DNA from: an uncultured Dysosmobacter sp.
Lineage (GTDB): Bacteria > Bacillota > Clostridia > Oscillospirales > Oscillospiraceae
Length of the DNA stretch: 64,000 bases
Assembly (NCBI GenBank): GCA_947625655.1
Contig: CANQPD010000017.1
Span: 1-64,000 of the forward strand
Direction of reading: 5' to 3'
In this document: positions 25,595-33,633 of the stretch, one piece after another
How positions within the stretch are numbered: the first letter of the stretch is position 1
Layout of the letters: every line of letters begins with the position of its first letter
The notes under the pieces: generated by a model
Told to the model about the DNA's origin: nothing
What the model saw: the letters and a program-made list of their open reading frames with translations, nothing else
The model's database searches: none
Made by a program: the position numbers and the translations under genes

Positions 25595-25647
25595 AGTCGG
25601 GTATGTATCCTTTCGTCAGCCTGGCGGCAGTCTGCCGAGGCGGCGGT

Positions 25648-26277
25648 TCAGCGGTTGGCGATCCGGTAGCTGAGGGTCAGCAGGCTGTCCGCGAAGTGGA
25701 TGTTTTCAAATTTCACGTCCGGGTCGGCGCTGGACAGCTCGATATTGGTGAAGTTCCAAAAGCCATGGACGCCCAACTCAATGAGGCGGTCCGCCGTGTC
25801 CTGGGCCACGGACTGCGGGATCGTCAGCACCACCACATCCACGCTGTTCTTTCGGATATAACCGTCCAGCACGTGCATGGAATAGACAGGCACCCCGTTG
25901 ACCACAGAGCCGATAATGGACGGAGAGACGTCAAAAGCGGCGTCCACCGTGAATCCGGCCTGGGAAAACTTGAAATTCTGCAGCAGCGCGCGGCCGAGAT
26001 TGCCCACGCCGATCATGACCAAATGATGGTCGTTGTCCACGCCCAGGATATGGCCGATCTCAGAGCGCAGCTCCTCCACATTATAGCCGTAGCCCTGCTG
26101 CCCAAATTCGCCGAAGCAGCTGAAGTCCTGCCGGATCTGGGACGCGGTAATGTTCATCTCCTGCCCCAGGGAATGCGAAGAGATCCGCACCACGCCGCGG
26201 GCACACAGGTCGGTCAGCTGGCGGTAGTACCGGGGCAGCCGCCGGATCACAGCATCTGAAATATTTTCTTTTCTCAA
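25648..26277 (-). CDS. rex: Redox-sensing transcriptional repressor Rex
   Basis: 209 aa. N-terminal winged helix (~1-80) with AVIRRLPRYYRQL and TASQIRQDFSCFGEFGQQGY; C-terminal Rossmann domain with VMIGVGNLGRALLQNF binding NADH/NAD+. It represses fermentation and energy genes when NADH is low. Start: TTG at 26277, 8 nt after TAGGAG. The GTG at 26286 gives three more residues but overlaps the Shine-Dalgarno, so is rejected. The promoter overlaps a Rex-box-like sequence, which suggests autoregulation. Confidence 0.96.
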   Translation of the reverse strand: MRKENISDAVIRRLPRYYRQLTDLCARGVVRISSHSLGQEMNITASQIRQDFSCFGEFGQQGYGYNVEELRSEIGHILGVDNDHHLVMIGVGNLGRALLQNFKFSQAGFTVDAAFDVSPSIIGSVVNGVPVYSMHVLDGYIRKNSVDVVVLTIPQSVAQDTADRLIELGVHGFWNFTNIELSSADPDVKFENIHFADSLLTLSYRIANR

Positions 26278-26322
26278 AGCACTCACTCCTAAAAGGGTTT
26301 CGTTAAATTATTCTCAATTGTT

Positions 26323-26363
26323 AGTTTATCTTAAAAATACGCACTTGTCAATTTTTTTAACAA
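26323..26363 (-). promoter_or_regulatory. rex promoter with overlapping Rex-box-like operator
   Basis: Minus strand TTGACA (26351-26346), 17-nt spacer, TAAACT (26328-26323). TTGTCAA-N5-TTAACAA on the plus strand (26345-26363) is a near-perfect inverted repeat, one mismatch from clostridial Rex half-sites but with a 5-base rather than the usual 4-base centre. It covers the -35. Confidence 0.65.
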
Positions 26364-26394
26364 TCTTTTTCCTAAATTTTTTTGCTGAAAGTTC

Positions 26395-26423
26395 TTTACA
26401 GCAAAGAAAAAATCTGCTATACT
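26395..26423 (+). promoter_or_regulatory. Native tRNA-Arg promoter
   Basis: TTTACA (26395-26400), 17-nt spacer, TATACT (26418-26423), 35 nt upstream of the truncated tRNA copy. Confidence 0.7.
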
Positions 26424-26457
26424 ACTTTAGTACGTGTGAGATGCACGTTTTGCAAAC

Positions 26458-26496
26458 GCGCCCGTGGCGCAGTTGGATAGCGCGTCAGACTCCGAC
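26458..26496 (+). pseudogene. Truncated tRNA-Arg (5' half only)
   Basis: The 39 bases match positions 1-39 of the intact tRNA-Arg at 26648 exactly, up to and including the core ACTCCGAC of the anticodon arm, then diverge. This copy has the strong promoter, while the intact copy does not; it is best read as a left integration junction. Confidence 0.8.
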
Positions 26497-26647
26497 GTTT
26501 CAGGTCCTATCCGCAGCGAACCGGCGCAACCCCTTGCAATCAGTGGCTTCCAGCCAATGCAGAGGAAAATTTCCTTCGCCGTTGACTACTATTTGACCAC
26601 TATTTTGAAAAATAGCACTTCCCCACAAGTTCATACCGTTTTGATAC
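26497..26647. mobile_element. Remnant of an integrated element between two tRNA copies
   Basis: About 150 bp holding TTGACTACTATTTGACCACT (26582-26601), the same direct-repeat type that precedes the core at 39791 and 42521; such repeats are typical arm sites for tyrosine integrases. No gene. Confidence 0.55.
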
Positions 26648-26724
26648 GCGCCCGTGGCGCAGTTGGATAGCGCGTCAGACTCCGACTCTGAAGGCCGCTG
26701 GTTCGAATCCAGTCGGGCGTACCA
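26648..26724 (+). tRNA. tRNA-Arg (anticodon CCG)
   Basis: 77 nt including encoded CCA. Acceptor GCGCCCG pairs with CGGGCGT (G-U at the first pair); D arm GCGC/GCGC; anticodon stem TCAGA/TCTGA with loop CTCCGAC, anticodon CCG; T arm GCTGG-TTCGAAT-CCAGT. No good promoter immediately upstream; likely transcribed from 26395-26423 through the remnant. Confidence 0.95.
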
Positions 26725-26758
26725 ACAAAAGGCACTTGCGAAAGTAAGTGCCTTTTGT
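26725..26758 (+). terminator. Terminator after tRNA-Arg
   Basis: Thirteen-bp arms 26725-26737 and 26746-26758 with a T-rich tail (TTTAATTT). Confidence 0.75.
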
Positions 26759-26785
26759 TTTAATTTAGGCAAAGGAGGTTTCGCC

Positions 26786-27391
26786 ATGGCTCTTGAGAAT
26801 AAACTGGGACTCACATCCTCTGCTGACCTCGCCCGTGAAGAAGAGCGAATCAGCAAAAAGAAAGCTGTCGAGCTTTTTGAGAAGGGCCTGCTGAATCAGC
26901 TGGAGGCCGGAACCTTCTCCTCCCTGCAAGCCATCCACAAATACCTCTTCGAGGAGATTTACGACTTTGCCGGCGAACTCCGCACAGTTAACATCGCCAA
27001 GGGCAACTTCCGTTTTGCTCCGGTGATGTACCTGGAAGCAGCGCTTGCGAATATTGAAAAGATGCCGCAGTCCACTTTTGATGAGATCATTGAGAAGTAC
27101 GTGGAGATGAACATCGCCCACCCCTTCCGTGAAGGCAACGGGCGCAGTACGCGCATCTGGCTGGATCTGCTGCTGAAAGCCGAGTTGCACCAGGTGGTAG
27201 ACTGGAGCCGCGTGGATAAAGAGGACTATCTGCTGGCCATGGAACGCAGTCCTATCCGGGATACAGAAATCAAGCACATCCTGAAAAATGCACTTACAGA
27301 CGAAATTGACAGCCGTGAAGTGTATATGAAAGGTATCGACCACAGCTACTACTATGAGGGTTATGCGATCTTCAAGGCCGAGGAACTGTGA
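26786..27391 (+). CDS. Fic-family protein adenylyltransferase (class III-like)
   Basis: 201 aa. The FIC motif is [19 protein letters not shown] (HPFx[D/E]GNGR with catalytic His) near residue 112; the flap and upstream helix include [19 protein letters not shown]. Near the C terminus [11 protein letters not shown] fits the (S/T)xxxE(G/N) inhibitory helix that class III Fic proteins carry in cis, so it may be self-inhibited and lack a separate antitoxin. It would transfer AMP to a target hydroxyl; target unknown. AAAGGAGG lies 7 nt before the ATG. First gene inside the element, next to the tRNA junction. Confidence 0.9.
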   Translation: MALENKLGLTSSADLAREEERISKKKAVELFEKGLLNQLEAGTFSSLQAIHKYLFEEIYDFAGELRTVNIAKGNFRFAPVMYLEAALANIEKMPQSTFDEIIEKYVEMNIAHPFREGNGRSTRIWLDLLLKAELHQVVDWSRVDKEDYLLAMERSPIRDTEIKHILKNALTDEIDSREVYMKGIDHSYYYEGYAIFKAEEL

Positions 27392-27413
27392 TTGATCCAA
27401 TTTTAAGTCTATG

Positions 27414-27452
27414 AAAACTCCCTTGTAGAACGATCATCTACAAGGGAGTTTT
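27414..27452. terminator. Bidirectional terminator between fic and the integrase gene
   Basis: Sixteen-bp perfect stem (27414-27429 with 27437-27452), A-run and T-run at the base. Confidence 0.9.
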
Positions 27453-27502
27453 CTGTGGCTTTTTGTACTGCAATTTCACTTTGCAACGCAAATCTATCTT
27501 TA

Positions 27503-28678
27503 TTAGATTTCCAGTCCCTTCTGCAAAACTTCGCTGGCTGCTTTTTTGTTCTTGTCGAACGCATGGGTGTAGATGTCCAGCGTGGTGGATGGCTGGCTGT
27601 GGCCCAGCAGACCCGCCACCGTGGCTACATCTGTGCCGTTTGCGATCAGCAGACTGGCGTTGGTGTGCCGCAGAGAGTGGACGTTCAGCTTCTCCGGCAG
27701 GCCGTTTTTCTTCAGGATCAGCTTCATCCGCCAGGTGAAGGAGTTGGGCGTCATGGGCAGCTGGAGTCCGTGGCGGCGGAACACATAATCGTCCTCCGTC
27801 AGTGTTCGGTTCTCATAGGCCTCCGCCTCCCAATCACATTCCTTTCGGTACTCCTTCAGCAGGCTCCCCATCTCCGGGGAGAAGTACACATAGCGGTCGC
27901 CCGCAGCGGTCTTGGGTTCCTTCACGATGATCTCCTCACCCGTCACCTTCACCACGTTCCGCTGGATGTGGATGGTGTGCTCCTGGTAGTTGATGTCGCC
28001 CCATTTCAGTCCACAGCACTCTCCTCGCCGCATTCCCGTGGCGATGATGAGCTTGAAGTATGTCTCATACTTGATGCTCTCATTTTCCAGCGCCGCGATC
28101 AGCTTCTGCGTCGTTTCCTCATCCGCGATCTTTTTCTCTTTCTTCTTTCCAGCGTAGCGATACGTCCGCCATGCCGGGTTATGATCCAGAAAGCCGCCCT
28201 CCATGGCATCGGAGAGAATCCCGCACAGACAGGCGTGGACTCCTTCGATGGTACACTCGGAGAGCGGCTTTCCAGTAAATTGGTTTGGAGTTTTGCGAAG
28301 CTCCGCATAGAACTTGCGGAAGTGCTCCGGGCGAAGCTCTGTCAGCTTGTACCGGCCCAGGTACGGGAGGAGCCGGTCAATGTCCTGCTTCTCCCGTACC
28401 ACCGTGGACTTGGCCAGTTTGTTGGGAGCGATGTCCCGGAGCCAGATGTTGATGTAGGCTTCCAGCGTGATGCTCTTGTCCACGGTCTGCGGCGTGTCCT
28501 TGCACTCCCGCTCGAACAGGACGGCCTGCTCGTTCAGCCACTTCTCCAACTGCTTCGGCGTCAGGCCCTCCGGTGGGCGGACGGTTTTCTGCCTGGGCTT
28601 CCGCCGGTTGCCATCGTAGTCGTAGCCCATGGAGACCACAATCAGGTAGCTGCCATTTCTCTTTCGGATACTTGCCAT
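27503..28678 (-). CDS. int: Tyrosine recombinase / phage-type integrase 1
   Basis: 391 aa. N-terminal arm-binding region (MASIRKRNGSYLIVVSMGYD), SAM-like core-binding domain (~70-160) and a C-terminal catalytic domain. Catalytic residues: Arg in IATGMRRGECCGLKW, His-x-x-Arg in NVHSLRHTNASLL, His in GLLGHSQPSTT and Tyr in LDIYTHAF. It probably cuts at the anticodon-loop core ACTCCGAC. ATG at 28678 is chosen, with GAGAGGTC upstream. It lies next to the tRNA-proximal end, as expected for an integrase of this element. Confidence 0.93.
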   Translation of the reverse strand: MASIRKRNGSYLIVVSMGYDYDGNRRKPRQKTVRPPEGLTPKQLEKWLNEQAVLFERECKDTPQTVDKSITLEAYINIWLRDIAPNKLAKSTVVREKQDIDRLLPYLGRYKLTELRPEHFRKFYAELRKTPNQFTGKPLSECTIEGVHACLCGILSDAMEGGFLDHNPAWRTYRYAGKKKEKKIADEETTQKLIAALENESIKYETYFKLIIATGMRRGECCGLKWGDINYQEHTIHIQRNVVKVTGEEIIVKEPKTAAGDRYVYFSPEMGSLLKEYRKECDWEAEAYENRTLTEDDYVFRRHGLQLPMTPNSFTWRMKLILKKNGLPEKLNVHSLRHTNASLLIANGTDVATVAGLLGHSQPSTTLDIYTHAFDKNKKAASEVLQKGLEI

Positions 28679-28800
28679 ATCAGTTGACCTCTCTTTCATT
28701 TGACCTCTGTACAGTTGAGGCCGGTTTTGCAAGCACAACATACCGAAAGAAAATTCAGAAAGCTACTGTTATTTCTCTGCATTTCAAAGTTCTACGAATC

Positions 28801-29988
28801 TCACAGATATTTCTCCCGCTTTTGACTACGATAGTGGCATCCCTCTGGCAGAAACAGATTTGTTGCCATTTGAACCGCCGCTTCATTTTTCAATTTCAAC
28901 TGAGGGTGGCAGTAGGTCCGCTCCAGGAATGAGGTGTCCCCATGCCCGGCCAACTCTGCCACTGTCTGTTTGTCTACGCCGCTGTGAAGCATAGCGGATA
29001 CGAAATAATGGCGGAGGGTGTGCAGATGAAAGGTTTTTGGAAAGCCATACTCATCGTAGATTTTCCGCAGATGCTTGGTGAAGGTGTCCGGATGGATGAA
29101 GCCGCCGGACTGGTTCGTAAAGAGGAAATCCTTGTTTTTTCTCCGCTCTCTTTTCCAGGATTTTTGGAAGTAGTCTTCAAGTACATCTGCCATGATCTCG
29201 TCCAAAGCGATTACCCGGCTCCGTCCGTTCTTGGTTGTGCCTTCTGTGATACCTTTTCCCGCCACCATGCTGCGGGAACGGTTCACAGTCAGAGTTCCGC
29301 CCTTTCTGGATAACGAGAAGTCTGACCATCTCAATGCACACAACTCGCCCCGACGACAGCCTGTATAGATGGCCAGCAGGTAGTAGAGTCTGTATGGCTC
29401 TTTTTCCTTCAAGATTGCCTCCAGCAGCCGGTGGGCTTCTTCATCGGTGGGAATATACTGCTGCACGGTTTCCGCCCTGGGCAGGTCAATCATCCGGGCA
29501 GGATTCTTCTCGATGATCTCATTCCGTTTCGCGTCGGACAGCACTGCCGAGACCACGGTCAGATACTTCTGTACGGTCTTTTCCTGAATCATTTTTCCCC
29601 GACACTTCCGCTTCCGCAGCTCTACCATCATGTTTTCCAGGGCCACAGGCCGCAGGCGGTTGAGTTTGATAGCACCGATGTAGGGATAGGTCCGTTCCAG
29701 CATCCGACGGTAGCTGGCAAGAGTGCTGGGAGCATATTTCGTCTGCCGGTCCAGCCAGCGGAAGGCGTACTCCTCAAACTTCATCTCGCCGTCCTCGCAG
29801 TAGCCGCTCTTGACGGTGCGCTCGAACTCTTCAGCTTCGTGGGCCACATACTGCTCGATGCCCCTGCCGCCCACGCTCTGCGGGACGGTGATGGTCCTGG
29901 CCCTGCTGATCTTTCTGCCGTCAGGACGGTATCCGTTGCTGACGGTGATTTTATATTTTCTGGTGTTGATTTTCTTAATGCTTGCCAT
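28801..29988 (-). CDS. Tyrosine recombinase / integrase 2
   Basis: 395 aa, clearly different from the neighbour integrase. N-terminal MASIKKINTRKYKITVSNGY; catalytic Arg in IYTGCRRGELCALRW, HTLRHYFVSAML, and AELAGHGDTSFLERTYCHP with the nucleophile Tyr. GGGAGG lies 6 nt before the ATG at 29988. It starts 2 bases after the relaxase stop, so it belongs to the mobilization operon. Two intact integrases in one element suggest a composite or a separate recombination step such as dimer resolution. Confidence 0.92.
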   Translation of the reverse strand: MASIKKINTRKYKITVSNGYRPDGRKISRARTITVPQSVGGRGIEQYVAHEAEEFERTVKSGYCEDGEMKFEEYAFRWLDRQTKYAPSTLASYRRMLERTYPYIGAIKLNRLRPVALENMMVELRKRKCRGKMIQEKTVQKYLTVVSAVLSDAKRNEIIEKNPARMIDLPRAETVQQYIPTDEEAHRLLEAILKEKEPYRLYYLLAIYTGCRRGELCALRWSDFSLSRKGGTLTVNRSRSMVAGKGITEGTTKNGRSRVIALDEIMADVLEDYFQKSWKRERRKNKDFLFTNQSGGFIHPDTFTKHLRKIYDEYGFPKTFHLHTLRHYFVSAMLHSGVDKQTVAELAGHGDTSFLERTYCHPQLKLKNEAAVQMATNLFLPEGCHYRSQKREKYL

Positions 29989-29990
29989 CG

Positions 29991-31427
29991 TTATCCTCCC
30001 ATGGTCTGCTGCCAGAGTTCCTGCTCGGCGCAATATTCGTTGCACGATTCCTGTTCCATGATCTCCTGCTCCTCCCGTGTGAGCGCCACCGCAATGCCAG
30101 CCACGATACCCAGAGCGGCACCGAAGTTTTCAGCTTCCTCCTGAGCCTGAATGCGCCTTCTTTTTTCTTCGGGGTCTTCGTCATCGTCCATCAGCCCAGC
30201 CAATGCCGCAAGACCATACAGACCAGAACGGAGAGGGCCACTGAGGTCACCGCGGTGAAGATGAGAATTTTCCTGAGCTTCGTCTCGAACCGTTCCATCA
30301 TCTCTTGCCATTCTTCGCGGCTGTCGGAGAGCATCGTGGAGGTTCTGGAAAAACTCTGCTCTCTCACGCTCCCATCCTGTTGCAAGGTCCTGTTGACTTC
30401 CCGCATCGTCTGGTTGCTGATCTCCCGGAGCTGCGCTATCTGCTGCTCCTGCATAAACTCCACCTGCTGGCGTGTCGCCAGCTGCCTGATCTGTCGGTAC
30501 AGCTCCGGTTGGAACTTGACTGCCTGCTCCAGCAGTCCCTTCTCTGCCAGACGCCATTCCTCCGGGATCGCGTAGACCACCGGCTGGTATGGGACCTGCT
30601 CCCGTGTCTCCACTGCCTGTCCATTGGCCTGAATCAGCCTGTCCAGAAACGTATTGTTCGGTGTATCGTTCTCGAATTTCGAATTCATGTTCAAAATTTC
30701 CTTTCTCATATTTTGGGTGATGCAGACGGTTTCCTCTGCACTTTTTTCCGTTGGGACAGATGAATGTGATCTGCGCCCGCGTATCGGTCCAGATCATTTT
30801 GTAGCCCTTGCGCTCCATAAGCGCGATAAAGTCCTCCTTGCTCCGGCTCTTTTTCATGGACTCCCCAATGTGGTACATCAACTGGAACTTCCAGCTCTCG
30901 CCCTTCTGTGCCGCGCGCCATTCCCGCGCGGAGAGCTTGGAGCCACCGCCTTCGTAGGGTCTCAGTACGCTCATGCCGTGGGCCATGCACACCTGGTCGC
31001 TCACCATGCGCAACTCCTTCAGTGTGTTGGGCGACTGCCGCAGCTTCAGCCCAGTCTCGAAACTGACAGAGTTGAGTACGAAATGAGAATGGACGTGGTC
31101 GGTATCACAGTGGGTGGTCACCAGGACTTCCGTCCCCGGCCACGCGCGGGCGGCAAACTCCAGAGCAATTTCATGGGCCTGGCTCGGCGTGATATTTTCT
31201 TTTGGAGAGAACGACTGTACATACTGATAGAAATTCGTGCCGTCCATTTTTCGGAACGCCGCCTTGGTCGCCTCGAACTCCACAATGGAATCCACACCGC
31301 TGCAGTTGACGCCACTGACAAGGTACCGCTGAGAGAACTCGTCCCAGGTCTTGTCATCCCGCATACAGTATTTCATGACCGCCCGCATGGCACTGATGTG
31401 CTGTTTGGATTCCCTGATATAAGTCAC
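29991..31427 (-). CDS. mobA: Relaxase / mobilization nuclease (MobA/VirD2-like, MOBP-type)
   Basis: 478 aa; nicks oriT and stays bound to the strand that is transferred. The metal-binding triad is VTTHCDTDHVHSHFVLNSV (H-x-D-x-x-H-x-H) near residue 108. Residues 1-~245 are the nuclease domain. From ~250 to ~410 the sequence becomes Gly/Ala/Pro-rich and low in complexity, precisely where a second gene (30191-30688) is encoded in another frame. The C terminus again looks ordered. GTG at 31427 is the only start available after an in-frame TGA; no close ribosome site, so coupling to mobC (15 bases upstream) is likely. Confidence 0.9.
   Translation of the reverse strand: MTYIRESKQHISAMRAVMKYCMRDDKTWDEFSQRYLVSGVNCSGVDSIVEFEATKAAFRKMDGTNFYQYVQSFSPKENITPSQAHEIALEFAARAWPGTEVLVTTHCDTDHVHSHFVLNSVSFETGLKLRQSPNTLKELRMVSDQVCMAHGMSVLRPYEGGGSKLSAREWRAAQKGESWKFQLMYHIGESMKKSRSKEDFIALMERKGYKMIWTDTRAQITFICPNGKKCRGNRLHHPKYEKGNFEHEFEIRERYTEQYVSGQADSGQWTGSGDTGAGPIPAGGLRDPGGMASGREGTAGAGSQVPTGAVPTDQAAGDTPAGGVYAGAADSAAPGDQQPDDAGSQQDLATGWERERAEFFQNLHDALRQPRRMARDDGTVRDEAQENSHLHRGDLSGPLRSGLYGLAALAGLMDDDEDPEEKRRRIQAQEEAENFGAALGIVAGIAVALTREEQEIMEQESCNEYCAEQELWQQTMGG
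30191..30688 (-). CDS. Nested out-of-frame gene inside the relaxase gene; MobB-like membrane protein
   Basis: 165 aa, encoded wholly within the relaxase gene in a different frame on the same strand. Residues are those of a normal soluble helical protein (PYQPVVYAIPEEWRLAEKGL; many Gln/Glu heptads, coiled coil ~60-130), followed by one membrane helix (ILIFTAVTSVALSVLVCMVL) and a short basic end. AAAGGA lies about 10 nt before the ATG at 30688. In RSF1010/R1162 and ColE1-type plasmids mobB/mbeB are also nested within the relaxase gene; R1162 MobB has a membrane segment needed for efficient transfer. Homology to those is not claimed, only the same arrangement. Confidence 0.7.
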   Translation of the reverse strand: MNSKFENDTPNNTFLDRLIQANGQAVETREQVPYQPVVYAIPEEWRLAEKGLLEQAVKFQPELYRQIRQLATRQQVEFMQEQQIAQLREISNQTMREVNRTLQQDGSVREQSFSRTSTMLSDSREEWQEMMERFETKLRKILIFTAVTSVALSVLVCMVLRHWLG

Positions 31428-31442
31428 GGTCGCCGTGGAGCA

Positions 31443-31757
31443 TCACCCCTTTCCGATGCGGCGAAGCTCCTCATAGATGGCTCTTTGCATATCGAGGACC
31501 TCATGAAAGTTGTAGGACTGAAAGGCTCCCGCATTAATCTTCATGGTAATTTGATTCAGGTTGTTGCCGATGCGTTTGAGCTCGGCGATCAGCGGCCGGG
31601 TGTCCTCCGCCACATGGATCTCCGTCTGCGTAGACGCCGCCAGAATATAGTCCGTCAGGCTCATGCGTGACTTTTCAGCACGGCGTATGATCTCAGTTCT
31701 TTCCTTGGGTGTGAGCCGGACGGTGAGTGTTTGATTTCTTCTTCGTTTTTCACCCAT
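31443..31757 (-). CDS. mobC: MobC-family mobilization accessory protein
   Basis: 104 aa. N-terminal basic ribbon-helix-helix-type region (NQTLTVRLTPKERTEIIRRA) followed by the MobC core PLIAELKRIGNNLNQITMKI. It assists relaxase at oriT, probably by local strand opening. GGAGG lies 5 nt before ATG. First gene of the mobC-mobA-int2 unit; the gap upstream is the likely oriT. Confidence 0.9.
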   Translation of the reverse strand: MGEKRRRNQTLTVRLTPKERTEIIRRAEKSRMSLTDYILAASTQTEIHVAEDTRPLIAELKRIGNNLNQITMKINAGAFQSYNFHEVLDMQRAIYEELRRIGKG

Positions 31758-32011
31758 AATGGCCTCCGTTTCTTGTGATATGACAGTGGGTCCGGGCTGC
31801 TGCCCGGTTTCTCCCTTTAGGGTCGGGGGCGGCAGGCGGATAGCCAGACGCTCTGCTTGCCCCTCCTAAAGGAGGGAAAACTCCCCCCACCAGGGCTTTT
31901 TCAAGATTTCGGCCAAAAGCGGCCCCTGACGGCCTTCCGGCTACTCTGCGGGAGTTTACTCGGCTTTTCCGGAAAAGCCCCGCAAATCGCCAACAAACCG
32001 CCTTCAACGGC
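31758..32011. other. Probable oriT region
   Basis: 254 bases without a credible gene between mobC and the RepA-like gene. Two short perfect hairpins are present, CCGGGC-TGCT-GCCCGG (31792-31807) and CCCTCCT-AA-AGGAGGG (31861-31876). Position upstream of mobC and relaxase is where oriT normally lies. The nick site is not identified. Confidence 0.45.
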
Positions 32012-33088
32012 TTAACCGTCCCGTGACAGCTGTGACGGCTGTGACAGGAAATTTGCCACTGGCGCTGTCTCGGTTTTGCCGTCATTCCCGTCACTGCCGT
32101 CACTGTCAAAGCAGAGGATGCTCAGCGTGCGGGAATCCCTGGTACGGCGGACCGCAACGCGGATTCCGTTTTGCTCCAGCTCTCCCGCGTACTTCACCAG
32201 CTTCTTGGAGAGGACGCTGGGCAGGATGCTTTCTCCCGTCTGCGCTTCCAACAGTTCGCTCAGCGTCGTGGCCGTTCCCTCGAAGCTATGCAGACCTTTC
32301 AGGAATGCAGAGAGGAATGATACCTCCGGGTCAACGGCCGGAGCGTCCTCCTCCATCGGCTCTGTCAGCACCCAGGTGTGGGTGTCCTTTTGAAAGCGGA
32401 GCGGCAGCTCCCGGTACTCAATGTCCCGGCCTGTGCAGTACAGCGTGGCCTCGCCGCTGCCCCGCTTGCGCTCCTTCAGAACAAAGCTGGAGTCTGTGGC
32501 TCCGCTGATACCTGTGGTCCCGGAGATCATGTTCAGCGGGTCCTCGTCATTCATCTTCCGCAGGTGGTGGATGAGCAGGATGGCGATGCCGCACTCATCC
32601 GCCAGCCGTTTCAGCGCCGTGATGTCCCGATAGTCGCTGGCATAGGGGTTGGCGTTCTCACCGGGCTGCCGTACCTTTTGCAGCGTGTCGATAACCACCA
32701 GCGCTGTTCCCGGATGCTCCGCCAGGAAGCCCTTGAGTTGATCCTCCAGCCCTCCGCCGATGCTTCCGGCAAGAGTGGCAAAGTGCAGCGTGTCCGATGC
32801 GTCCTCTGTGATCTGGAACAGCCGGTTCTGGATACGGGTGAGACTGTCCTCCAGGCAGAGATAGAGTACTGCCCCCTTGGTTGTCGCAAAGTCCCACACG
32901 GATTCTCCCTTTGCAACGCAGAGGCAGAGCCACAGCGCCAGCCAGGACTTACCGACTTTCGGAGCGCCCGCCAGGATGTGCAGCCCCTCCGGCAGCAAGC
33001 GGTCCACCACGAATTTCGTAGGCGGCAGAACTGTTGTCATCAATGTTTCCGCGTCAATGGTTTTCATGTTGCTGACCATACTTTTCAT
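32012..33088 (-). CDS. RepA-like RecA-fold ATPase / replicative helicase
   Basis: About 358 aa. Walker A is LAGAPKVGKSWLALWL, Walker B is ALVVIDTLQKVRQP, and ILLIHHLRKMNDEDPLNMIS holds the H-loop-like motif of hexameric RepA (AAA_25) helicases. A C-terminal winged-helix-like region (~260-340) follows. Such proteins drive plasmid-like replication of integrative elements. Two in-frame ATGs (33088 and 33079) are both near AGAAGG; I use the first but the choice is open. Confidence 0.85.
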   Translation of the reverse strand: MKSMVSNMKTIDAETLMTTVLPPTKFVVDRLLPEGLHILAGAPKVGKSWLALWLCLCVAKGESVWDFATTKGAVLYLCLEDSLTRIQNRLFQITEDASDTLHFATLAGSIGGGLEDQLKGFLAEHPGTALVVIDTLQKVRQPGENANPYASDYRDITALKRLADECGIAILLIHHLRKMNDEDPLNMISGTTGISGATDSSFVLKERKRGSGEATLYCTGRDIEYRELPLRFQKDTHTWVLTEPMEEDAPAVDPEVSFLSAFLKGLHSFEGTATTLSELLEAQTGESILPSVLSKKLVKYAGELEQNGIRVAVRRTRDSRTLSILCFDSDGSDGNDGKTETAPVANFLSQPSQLSRDG

Positions 33089-33152
33089 TCCCTTCTTCTC
33101 TTGATAAAGAACCGCTCTCACAAACTGTGGGAGCAGTATCCATGTTGCGTCT

Positions 33153-33470
33153 TCAGTTCAGCAGTTCCAAAAATTCATCCATGGATCTCACAATCCCCGC
33201 ATCCCGCATCATCCGGTAGCGGAGCAGATCACAGCTGGTGCGAAAGCTGATCTCCGCGAACTCCAGCATCTTGTCCATGGCGATGAGCTGCTCTTTTGTT
33301 TTCAACCGCGTGTTGCATTTTGGCTGGAGCAGATAGGCCCTGACCACATTGGCATTTGGCATATCTGTTTTCAGAAAGTCCTCCATCTCACGAACAACAT
33401 AGTCGCAGCTTTCCTCATTGGCCTCTTGAATGAACTGCATCAGCACCATATCAAAAAATTGTGTCATCAT
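33153..33470 (-). CDS. Element-borne hypothetical protein, 105 aa
   Basis: Acidic, helical soluble protein (FFDMVLMQFIQEANEESCDY ... DEFLELLN), no recognised domain. AAGAGGTC lies 6 nt before the ATG. It lies just upstream of the RepA-like gene with the same direction; proteins of this size in this position are frequent in related clostridial elements, but I cannot name a function. Confidence 0.65.
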   Translation of the reverse strand: MMTQFFDMVLMQFIQEANEESCDYVVREMEDFLKTDMPNANVVRAYLLQPKCNTRLKTKEQLIAMDKMLEFAEISFRTSCDLLRYRMMRDAGIVRSMDEFLELLN

Positions 33471-33587
33471 TTTATTGACCTCTTTTCCTTATTTTTAGGG
33501 GCGCATACAGCTGCCTCCCTCGGCTGTATCTCCTTGTGGAAACTGCCCCTCTAACCTTAAGGACACTCGGAAATCACTTGTAAACCG

Positions 33588-33633
33588 AAAAAAATAAAAA
33601 AACTACGGAGCCCTGTCATACGACAGAGCTCCG
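33588..33633 (-). terminator. Terminator overlapping the end of the sigma-like gene
   Basis: Stem 33606-33617 with 33622-33633 (one mismatch, loop ATAC) followed on the minus strand by TTTTTTTATTTTTTT. The hairpin includes the last codons and stop of the gene. Confidence 0.9.

Noticed and set aside
31750-32109. 119-codon frame between mobC and the RepA-like gene
   Set aside because: No start signal, Arg/Pro-rich, overlaps both neighbours; the region is more likely oriT.
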